This document shows, piece by piece, positions 6,411 through 12,618 of a stretch of 12,618 nt of DNA. The notes under the pieces were generated by a model. That model was not told the origin of the DNA, did not search any database, and saw only the letters and a program-made list of their open reading frames with translations. Every line of letters begins with the position of its first letter. The stretch's first letter is position 1. Source of the DNA: Acidimicrobiales bacterium (lineage in GTDB: Bacteria > Actinomycetota > Acidimicrobiia > Acidimicrobiales > Acidimicrobilacustridaceae); the NCBI GenBank assembly GCA_023261915.1, contig JALRFT010000109.1, positions 1 through 12,618 on the forward strand. Reading direction: 5' to 3'. A program made the position numbers and the translations under genes.

Positions 6411-8864
6411 ATGACTCCCGAGCCTTCACCCCACCCTGCCCCCGCAGGGCCAGCGCCCGACGTCGCCGGCGCGCTCGAGGGCAAACGGATCCTCATCACC
6501 GGAGCCACCGGATTCCTCGGCACCAACATCGTTGAACGCCTTCTGCGCTGTGTCCCCGACTGCGAGGTGGTGCTGCTGATCCGTCCCGGCCGGCGCTCCA
6601 CCGTCGACCAACGCCTGCGTCGCGAGGTGCTCCGCAATGACGCCTTCGACCGGTTGCGCAACGAACTCGGGACCGACGCCTTCGACGCCCTGTGCGACCG
6701 ACGGGTGTCGGCGGTAGCGGGTGACGTGACCACCAACGGGCTCGGACTCGACGACGCCGGGCAGGCCGTGCTGGCCTCGTGTGACGTCGTGATCCACTCC
6801 GCGGCGGCCGTGTCGTTCGACTCGCCCCTCGACGCCGCCGTCGAGGTGAACCTGCTCGGGCCCACCCGCATCGTGGAAACCCTCGGGTCCCTCGGTGTGA
6901 CCCCCCATCTGGTCGCCGTGTCGACCTGTTACGTGGCAGGCAGTCGACGAGGCAACGCCCCCGAACAACACGTCGCTGACAGCCCATGGTTCGTCGACCT
7001 CGACTGGCGCTCCGAAGTCGATGCCGCCCGACGGGCCCGACGGGACGCCGAAGCCGACAGCCGCACCCCGGAACGTCTCGAAGGGTTCCGCAGTGACGCC
7101 CGGCGCGAGATCGGTGCCGCCGGCACCCCGCTGCTCGCTGCCCGCACCGAACAGCTGCGGGCCCGCTGGGTGGCCGATCGCATGGTCGAAGCGGGTCGAT
7201 CCCGAGCGGCGTCGGTGGGGTGGCCCGACGCCTACGCCTTCACTAAGGCCCTCGGGGAACGGGCCCTGCTCGAGAACCGGGGGGCCGTGCCGGTGAGCAT
7301 CGTGCGTCCATCAATCATCGAGTCGGCACTGGCCGAGCCGTTCCCGGGCTGGATCCGCGGGTTCCGCATGGCCGAGCCCATCATCCTCTCCTACGCCCGG
7401 GGCCTGCTGAAGGAGTTCCCCGGCGTGCCCGAGGGCGTCGTCGACGTCATTCCCGTTGACCTTGTCACCGCTGCCATCCTCACCGTGGCCGCCCGCGGTC
7501 CTCTCGACACATCCGACGTGGTACAGGTCGCCTCCGGGGTGGCCAACCCGCTGCGCTATCGCCGACTCGTTGATCTCGTCAGTGGCTACTTCACCCAACA
7601 CCCGCTCTATGACCGCAAGGGTCAACCCATCGTGGTGCCGACATGGTCCTTCCCCGGCCGGGGACGGGTCCAGGCCCAGTTGAAACGGGCCAACGACACC
7701 TTGGGACGGGCCGAACGGGCGTTGTCGGCACTGCCACTGCGGGGACGGCAGGCCCAGTGGTCAGCCGACGTGGAAACCCGGCGTGAAGACGTGGAGCGGG
7801 CCCTCGGGTACGTCGAGTTGTACGGCGCCTACGCCGAGTGTGAAGCGTTGTATGAGATCGACAACCTTCTCGCTCTCGTCGACGCCCAGTCCGACGAGGA
7901 CCAGCGCACGTTCTGCTGTGACCCGCGGGTGGTGGATTGGGACGACTACGTGCGCACCATCCACCTGCCGTCAGTGGTGACCCACGCTCGGGTGCGCACC
8001 ACCGCCGGTGCCGATCGTGGCCCCGACCGCACCGAACGTCTCCGCCGCCAGGTGCTCGCCCCCGAACGCCACCTCGCAGCATTCGATCTTGAGAACACGC
8101 TGATCGCGTCCAACGTGGTGTCGTCGTACCTGTGGTTGGCCAGCCGACACCTCACCGGAACGGACCGATTGCGGCTCGTAGCCGATGCCCTGCGCAGCGC
8201 ACCGGGGTGGCTGTCGATGGACCGTCGGGACCGCAGCGACTTCCTGCGCTACTTCTACCGCCGCTACGACGGCGCTCCACTCGATCAGTTGCGCGCCGAC
8301 GCCGACGGTCTGCTCAGCGACCTGTTGTTGGCCCGAGCCTTCCCCGGCGCCATTCGAAGGGTGCGCGAGCACCGTCGTCTCGGGCATCGCACCGTGCTCA
8401 TCACCGGCGCCCTCGACGTCGTGGTGGAGCCGTTACGACCACTGTTCGACGACGTGATCGCCACCGAACTCGGCACCGACGCCGGTCGATTCACCGGCGA
8501 ACTGCTCTCCGCACCCCCCACGGGCGAGACGAGGGCGCAGATTCTCATGGACTACGCCGACGCCCACGACTGCGATCTGGGCGAGTCGGTGGCTTACGCC
8601 GACTCCACCAGCGATCTCCCCATGCTCGAGGTCGTCGGGTTCCCCGTAGCTGTGAACCCCGAAACCCGTCTGTCGGCGCTCGCCCGTAAACGCGGCTGGC
8701 TGGTGGAGAACTGGGAACGGGCCAATGGCTCACCCCGTGGGGTTCTGCCCCTGTCGGGACGATGGTCCGACGACCGCAGCCGCACGCCGCTGCTCCGTCG
8801 CCTCGTGAATGCTTCGGGGTCGCGCTCCGACGATGCCGGACGGACCAAGGCGGCGCGACGATGA
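6411..8864 (+). CDS. Fatty acyl-CoA reductase-like protein fused to a HAD-IB phosphatase-like domain
   Basis: The 817-residue product has three parts. Residues about 24-400 form an extended SDR (Male-sterility/NAD_binding_4) domain with TGATGFLG at 30-37 for NAD(P)H, STCYVAG at 171-177, and the catalytic pair Y275/K279 in YAFTK. Residues about 455-530 resemble the FAR_C domain, with VELYGAYAECEALYEIDN (468-485) and CDPRVVDWDDYV (503-514). Residues about 553-770 form a HAD subfamily IB domain: motif I FDLENTL (558-564), motif II LITGALD (663-669), motif IV YADSTSDLPML (729-739). Such reductases convert acyl-CoA to aldehyde or alcohol, and HAD-IB domains hydrolyse or transfer phosphate. Two HAD positions are unusual: motif I is DxE instead of DxD, and the motif III lysine seems to be R708. 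The stop overlaps the next start (ATGA). SDR-HAD fusions of this kind exist in actinobacteria, but I know of no defined product. Confidence 0.85.
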   Translation: MTPEPSPHPAPAGPAPDVAGALEGKRILITGATGFLGTNIVERLLRCVPDCEVVLLIRPGRRSTVDQRLRREVLRNDAFDRLRNELGTDAFDALCDRRVSAVAGDVTTNGLGLDDAGQAVLASCDVVIHSAAAVSFDSPLDAAVEVNLLGPTRIVETLGSLGVTPHLVAVSTCYVAGSRRGNAPEQHVADSPWFVDLDWRSEVDAARRARRDAEADSRTPERLEGFRSDARREIGAAGTPLLAARTEQLRARWVADRMVEAGRSRAASVGWPDAYAFTKALGERALLENRGAVPVSIVRPSIIESALAEPFPGWIRGFRMAEPIILSYARGLLKEFPGVPEGVVDVIPVDLVTAAILTVAARGPLDTSDVVQVASGVANPLRYRRLVDLVSGYFTQHPLYDRKGQPIVVPTWSFPGRGRVQAQLKRANDTLGRAERALSALPLRGRQAQWSADVETRREDVERALGYVELYGAYAECEALYEIDNLLALVDAQSDEDQRTFCCDPRVVDWDDYVRTIHLPSVVTHARVRTTAGADRGPDRTERLRRQVLAPERHLAAFDLENTLIASNVVSSYLWLASRHLTGTDRLRLVADALRSAPGWLSMDRRDRSDFLRYFYRRYDGAPLDQLRADADGLLSDLLLARAFPGAIRRVREHRRLGHRTVLITGALDVVVEPLRPLFDDVIATELGTDAGRFTGELLSAPPTGETRAQILMDYADAHDCDLGESVAYADSTSDLPMLEVVGFPVAVNPETRLSALARKRGWLVENWERANGSPRGVLPLSGRWSDDRSRTPLLRRLVNASGSRSDDAGRTKAARR

Positions 8865-10123
8865 AGGCGCTCGTGTTCCGGCGCAAGCCGGTTCGGTTCG
8901 CCGCTGCGGTCGCCGCCGGCCGGATCGCTCCCGGTGGCGGCGCCGGGGTGGGACCGCTGCGCCATGAGGACCTCGATCCCCTCCCGTTGCCCGGGCCGGG
9001 GTGGGTGCACATCTCCCCCCGACTGGCGGGGATCTGTGGATCGGATCTCGCCACGGTGGACGGACGCAGTTCTCGGTGGTTCGAACCGGTGGTGTCGTTC
9101 CCGTTCGTGCCGGGCCACGAGGTGGTCGCCGACGTTGCCGATCCCGACGCCGCCGCGACAGCCGGTGCCCCCACGGGCCGGGTGGTGCTCGAACCGGTAC
9201 TCGGATGCGTCGCCCGGGCCATCGACCCCGTGTGTGCGGCGTGCGCCCGGGGTGACCTCGGCAACTGTGAGCGCATCACCTTCGGCTCGCTGGCACCGGG
9301 TCTGCAATCGGGGTTCTGTTGTGACACCGGTGGTGGCTGGTCCACGTCGATGGTGGCCCACGTCTCCCAGTTGCACGCCGTACCCGACACCATGAGTGAC
9401 GAGGACGCCGTGATGGTGGAACCGACGGCGTGTGCCGTGCACGCCGTTCTCACCACGAGAATCGAACCGGGGGCAACCGTGGTGGTGCTCGGTACGGGCA
9501 CCCTGGGGCTGCTGTGCGTGGCCGCCGTGCGTCAGTTGACCGGTGCAGGGCGCATCATCGCCGTGGCCAAACACCCCGCCCAGCGTCAGTGGGCGACCGA
9601 CCTCGGCGCCGACGTGGTGGCCGAACCCGAGGAGCTGGCCCGGGCCGTGCGGCGGGTCACCGGCACCCTCGCCATCGGGGACGGGGCCATCGACCGGCTC
9701 GCCGGCGGCGCCGACGTGGTGTTCGACTGCGTCGGGTCGTCAGAAAGCCTGGCCGGAGCACTCGAGGTGACCCGACCGAAGGGCCGGGTCACGCTCGTGG
9801 GCATGGCCGGTCACACCCGAGTGGATCTCACCGGGTTATGGCAGCGGGAGATCGAACTCGTTGGGGCGTACGCCTACGGAACCGAGACCCTCACCAACGG
9901 CACCCGACGACGCACCTTCGACGTGGCTTTCGAATTGGTGGCCGCTGCGGGCTTGGGCCGACTCGTCAGTGCCACCTACCCCCTCGAGCGCTACCGCGAA
10001 GCCATCGGCCATGCTGCCGAAGCCGGGCGACGCGGGGCGGTCAAGGTCGCCTTTGATCTCCGTCGCCGACGCAGCAGTCCTGCGTCGTCCCCCACCGAAT
10101 CCACCGAACCAGGAGCCCACTGA
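8861..10123 (+). CDS. Zinc-dependent medium-chain alcohol dehydrogenase
   Basis: The 420-residue product belongs to the MDR alcohol dehydrogenase superfamily. Catalytic zinc residues are C59 (GICGSD), H86/E87 (PGHE) and probably E187 (VEPTA). A structural-zinc lobe has C116, C125, C128 and C136; the first spacing is longer than the usual CxxC, as in some other actinobacterial members. The NAD(P) site is VVLGTGTLGLL at 208-218, followed by DVVFDCVG (285-292). It should oxidise an alcohol or reduce an aldehyde/ketone, substrate unknown. The start is the ATG at 8861, which overlaps the TGA of the reductase-HAD gene. An in-frame GTG-type extension to 8762 would lie wholly inside that gene and has no conserved sequence. 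The stop overlaps the next start (TGATG). The last 20 residues are Ser/Pro-rich and probably disordered. Its neighbours suggest a fatty or hydroxyacyl substrate; this is inference. Confidence 0.9.
   Translation: MKALVFRRKPVRFAAAVAAGRIAPGGGAGVGPLRHEDLDPLPLPGPGWVHISPRLAGICGSDLATVDGRSSRWFEPVVSFPFVPGHEVVADVADPDAAATAGAPTGRVVLEPVLGCVARAIDPVCAACARGDLGNCERITFGSLAPGLQSGFCCDTGGGWSTSMVAHVSQLHAVPDTMSDEDAVMVEPTACAVHAVLTTRIEPGATVVVLGTGTLGLLCVAAVRQLTGAGRIIAVAKHPAQRQWATDLGADVVAEPEELARAVRRVTGTLAIGDGAIDRLAGGADVVFDCVGSSESLAGALEVTRPKGRVTLVGMAGHTRVDLTGLWQREIELVGAYAYGTETLTNGTRRRTFDVAFELVAAAGLGRLVSATYPLERYREAIGHAAEAGRRGAVKVAFDLRRRRSSPASSPTESTEPGAH
10111..10115 (+). promoter_or_regulatory. Ribosome binding site of the LarA-like gene
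   Basis: AGGAG lies seven bases before the ATG at 10123, a near-ideal site located inside the end of the dehydrogenase gene. It supports the overlapping TGATG start. Confidence 0.75.
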
Positions 10124-11718
10124 TGCCCCGCCCCGGACTCGTCCTCGATGTGGACCGTTCCACACCGCCCGTGCTGTTCAACCACGGCGAACAGTTGCGC
10201 CTCGAGAAGCTGCCGGCCGGCCGCAGCCGCATCATCTACCCCGCCGAACCGCTGGAACCACTCGCCGACCCTGACGGCGCCATCGCCCACGCCCTCGCCC
10301 ACCCCATTGGTGACAGCGAGCCCCTCGCCGCCCTGTTGCGGCCCGGCATGAAACTCACCATCGCCTTCGACGACGTTTCCTTGCCCCTGCCACCCATGCG
10401 GGCACCCGACATCCGCCAGCGCGTCATCGAGGCCGTCCTCGACCTGGCGGCCGCCGCCGGGGTGGACGACGTCATGTTGATCGCCGCCCTCGCCCTGCAC
10501 CGGCGCATGACCGAAGACGAGTTGCGTCACGCCGTGGGCGACCGGGTGTACGACGCCTTCGCCCCCCACGGACTGCTCGTGAACCACGACGCCGAGGACC
10601 CCGACAACCTCAAAGAGATCGGCACCACCCGTCACGGCGAAGTGGTGGAGATCAACCGCCGCGCCGCCGAGAGCGACCTCATCGTCTACGTCAACATCAA
10701 TCTGGTGGCCATGGACGGCGGCTGGAAGTCGACGGCCACGGGACTGTCGTCGTATCGCAGTCTGCGCCACCACCACAACGTCGAAACCATGGAGCACTCG
10801 CGGTCGTTCATGGACCGGCACAACTCCGAGCTGCACCGGTCCAACTGGCGGATGGGTGAGGTGCTGCGGGACGCCGGAATCAAGGTGTTCCAGATCGAGA
10901 CGACCATGAACAACGACGTGTTCGGGACCACCGGGCCGCTCGCCGTCCTGCAAAAGCGCGAATGGGAGTGGACGACACGGGATCGGGTGGCGGTGCACGC
11001 CATGAAGGCCGGCCTCGACCGCATGCCCGCCGGTGCCCGCCGCAACCTGTTCCATTCGTGGCGGGCCCCCCACGCCATGACCTCGGTCCAGGCGGGCGAG
11101 GTGGACGCCGTGCATGAGGTCACCACCGCCAACGTCTACGCCCAACACCTCGTGCCGGTGGAAGGCCAGACCGACATCCTCACCATGGGCCTGCCCTACA
11201 TCGGGCCCTACAACGTGAACTCGGTGATGAACCCCATCCTCGTGATGTGTCTGGGACTCGGGTACTTCTTCAACCTGTACCGGGGTCGACCACTGGTGCG
11301 CGAGGGCGGCGTCGTGATCATGAGCCACCCCACCCCGTGGGACTTCCACCCGGTGCACCACCCGTCCTACATCGACTTCTTCGAACAGGTCCTCGCCGAC
11401 ACCACCGACCCACGAGTCATCGAGGAGCGCTATGAGCGACAGTTCGCCGAGGACGAGTGGTATCGCCACCTCTACCGCACCAGCCACGCCTACCACGGCG
11501 TCCACCCGTTCTACATGTGGTACTGGGGTGCGCACGCCCTCGCCCATCTGGGCCGCGTCATCATCGTGGGTGGGGACCGCGCCGCCGTGCATCGCCTCGG
11601 ATTCACCCCGGCCTCGTCACTGTCGGACGCCCTCGAGTTGGCCTCGGACACTGTGGGGCCCCACGCCACCATCACCCATCTGCACAACCCGCCGATCCTC
11701 ATGGCGGACGTGACGTGA
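10123..11718 (+). CDS. Divergent LarA-like (nickel-pincer lactate racemase family, DUF2088) protein
   Basis: The 531-residue product aligns by eye with Lactiplantibacillus plantarum LarA (about 424 residues) over its length. PIGDSEPLAALLRPG (61-75) matches the N-terminal block and D83 matches D72. H126 in ALHRRMTEDEL (124-134) matches catalytic H108, and K202 in GGWKS matches K184, which binds the nickel-pincer cofactor. H218 in LRHHHN matches nickel ligand H200, sixteen residues after the lysine in both. GGVVIM (395-400) and W446 also correspond. The second catalytic base H174 falls on I192, R75 on S86, and the region around Q295/K298 is different. About 100 extra residues sit near 220-345. 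Family members racemise or epimerise 2-hydroxyacids; with one base missing, a different reaction or substrate is likely. No larB, larC or larE cofactor genes are in the window. It is tightly coupled to genes on both sides. Confidence 0.82.
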   Translation: MPRPGLVLDVDRSTPPVLFNHGEQLRLEKLPAGRSRIIYPAEPLEPLADPDGAIAHALAHPIGDSEPLAALLRPGMKLTIAFDDVSLPLPPMRAPDIRQRVIEAVLDLAAAAGVDDVMLIAALALHRRMTEDELRHAVGDRVYDAFAPHGLLVNHDAEDPDNLKEIGTTRHGEVVEINRRAAESDLIVYVNINLVAMDGGWKSTATGLSSYRSLRHHHNVETMEHSRSFMDRHNSELHRSNWRMGEVLRDAGIKVFQIETTMNNDVFGTTGPLAVLQKREWEWTTRDRVAVHAMKAGLDRMPAGARRNLFHSWRAPHAMTSVQAGEVDAVHEVTTANVYAQHLVPVEGQTDILTMGLPYIGPYNVNSVMNPILVMCLGLGYFFNLYRGRPLVREGGVVIMSHPTPWDFHPVHHPSYIDFFEQVLADTTDPRVIEERYERQFAEDEWYRHLYRTSHAYHGVHPFYMWYWGAHALAHLGRVIIVGGDRAAVHRLGFTPASSLSDALELASDTVGPHATITHLHNPPILMADVT

Positions 11719-12618
11719 GCCCATCTGATCGCCTTCCGCGGCCCCGACTGCCCGTCAACGGCGTCAACGTCGCCGGGCGGGCCCGGGCGGCTGCCGTCGC
11801 CGCCGGGCGGCGGATGCGACGGGCGCTGGCCTCGGTGCCGGGTCTGCGCCCGACACCGATTCCCGCCGGGGTGGCCCCGGTGCGCAAGCGTCGCAACGTC
11901 GGTGCCGACTACGACACCTCCTGGGCTCGAGCATGGCCGGCCCGCATGGCACGCGCCCTGCTCGTCGAGACGGTGGTGCGGCCGGTGATGGGGGCACTCG
12001 CCTCACCGACCATCGTCGGCCTCGACCGACTGGCGGGCCGCCGTGGGCCGATGGTGTTCGCCGCCAATCACCACAGCCACCTCGACACCCCGCTGCTGGT
12101 GTCGGCCATCCCCGAACCGTGGCGCCACCACCTCGTGGTGGGGGCCGCCGCCGACTACTTCTTCGCCAACCGAGTCACCTCGCCCATCTCGGCCCTCGTG
12201 GTCGGTGCTATCCCCATCGAACGTCAGAAGGTGGCGCGTCGCAGCGCCGATCTCGCCGCCGAGTTGATCGAGGACGGATGGAGCGTCCTCATCTTCCCCG
12301 AAGGTGGTCGAAGCCCCGACGGCTGGGGCCAGCCGTTCCGGGGTGGTGCCGCCTACCTAGCGCTGCGCTGTGGGGTGCCGGTGGTCCCGGTACACGTGGA
12401 AGGGACCGGTCGACTTCTCCCGAAAGGGGCACGGGTGCCGCGGCGGGCTGCCACCACCGTCACCTTCGGACCGCCCCTCGTCGCCCCCGAAGGTGAGGAC
12501 GCTCGCCGGTTCGCCAAGCGCATCGAGGCCGCCGTGGCCGAACTCGCCGATGAGCGGGCCACCGACTGGTGGCAGGCACGACGGCGGGCCCACGCCGGTA
12601 CCACCCCCTCACTCCAGG
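11715..12618 (+). CDS. PlsC-type lysophospholipid acyltransferase (3' end outside window)
   Basis: Of this gene 301 codons are visible, and it continues past the right edge. The acyltransferase motif NHHSHLD is at residues 118-124 (the NHxSxxD/HX4D catalytic pair H119/D124). IPIER (166-170) is motif II, FPEGGRSPDG (194-203) is motif III, and GVPVVPVHVEG (220-230) is motif IV. Such enzymes move an acyl chain from acyl-CoA or acyl-ACP to lysophosphatidate or a related acceptor at the membrane. The GTG start at 11715 overlaps the TGA of the LarA-like gene (GTGA). About 110 residues precede the first motif, longer than in short PlsC proteins; residues 20-61 are Arg/Ala-rich and basic. HAD-IB and PlsC domains also occur together in mycobacteria (the Rv2483c fusion), so its presence with a HAD-IB fusion upstream fits a shared lipid role. 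The acceptor cannot be told from sequence. Confidence 0.9.
   Translation, partial: MSPSDRLPRPRLPVNGVNVAGRARAAAVAAGRRMRRALASVPGLRPTPIPAGVAPVRKRRNVGADYDTSWARAWPARMARALLVETVVRPVMGALASPTIVGLDRLAGRRGPMVFAANHHSHLDTPLLVSAIPEPWRHHLVVGAAADYFFANRVTSPISALVVGAIPIERQKVARRSADLAAELIEDGWSVLIFPEGGRSPDGWGQPFRGGAAYLALRCGVPVVPVHVEGTGRLLPKGARVPRRAATTVTFGPPLVAPEGEDARRFAKRIEAAVAELADERATDWWQARRRAHAGTTPSLQ

Noticed and set aside
8762..8860. Earlier start for the dehydrogenase
   Set aside because: The added 33 residues lie wholly inside the preceding gene and are not conserved-looking; the ATG at 8861 gives the usual MKALVF-type start and an ATGA overlap.
8545..9574. Two overlapping minus-strand frames of more than 300 codons opposite the HAD/dehydrogenase junction
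   Set aside because: They cross the junction between two well-supported genes and have shadow-type composition (Arg/Pro/Gly/Ser-rich).
9991..11592. A 533-codon open frame on the minus strand opposite the LarA-like gene
   Set aside because: It has no recognisable domain, is rich in His/Val/Gly as expected from the complement of GC-biased codons, and lies opposite a gene with clear family motifs.
1..12618. tRNA, rRNA, CRISPR arrays, insertion sequences or phage genes
   Set aside because: No cloverleaf-type sequences, spaced direct repeats, transposase motifs or terminal inverted repeats were seen when reading both strands by eye.

Overview
The window is high-GC DNA from what looks like an actinobacterium. 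The GC content, GTG/TTG starts and repeated TANNNT boxes seven bases before start codons all fit that group, and an Acidimicrobiia-type (Ilumatobacter-like) lineage is a reasonable guess. The taxonomy is inference only; no rRNA or tRNA is present to test it. Coding density is very high. No mobile elements, CRISPR arrays, tRNAs or rRNAs were seen, and no gap between genes exceeds about 100 bases.

Region 1 (1-2489, minus strand) is the conserved set phoH, ybeY and a CNNM/CBS-domain (HlyC/CorC) membrane protein, read right to left with overlapping genes. The last gene runs off the left edge. A possible 24-codon leaderless ORF precedes phoH; its TAG stop touches the TTG start of phoH. Base composition changes inside phoH near position 1740.

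Region 2 (2490-3881, plus strand) is a divergent promoter region followed by an MFS exporter. Its stop codon lies one base from the stop of the convergent murF.

Region 3 (3883-6368) is a divergent pair of cell-wall genes, murF (minus) and ddl (plus). Both appear to be leaderless, from back-to-back promoters in a 65-base gap. Ddl makes D-Ala-D-Ala, and MurF attaches it to the UDP-MurNAc-tripeptide.

Region 4 (6411-12618, plus strand) is the most interesting part. It holds four overlapping genes: a fatty acyl-CoA reductase-like protein fused to a HAD-IB phosphatase-like domain, a zinc-dependent medium-chain dehydrogenase, a divergent LarA-like (nickel-pincer lactate racemase family) protein, and a PlsC-type acyltransferase cut off by the right edge. 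Stop and start codons overlap at every junction, so the four products are probably made together. The set suggests an undescribed lipid-modifying pathway that joins acyl reduction, alcohol or hydroxyacid redox chemistry and acyl transfer. The LarA-like protein keeps the cofactor-attachment lysine and a nickel-ligand histidine, but it lacks one of the two catalytic histidines and the substrate-binding arginine of true lactate racemase.
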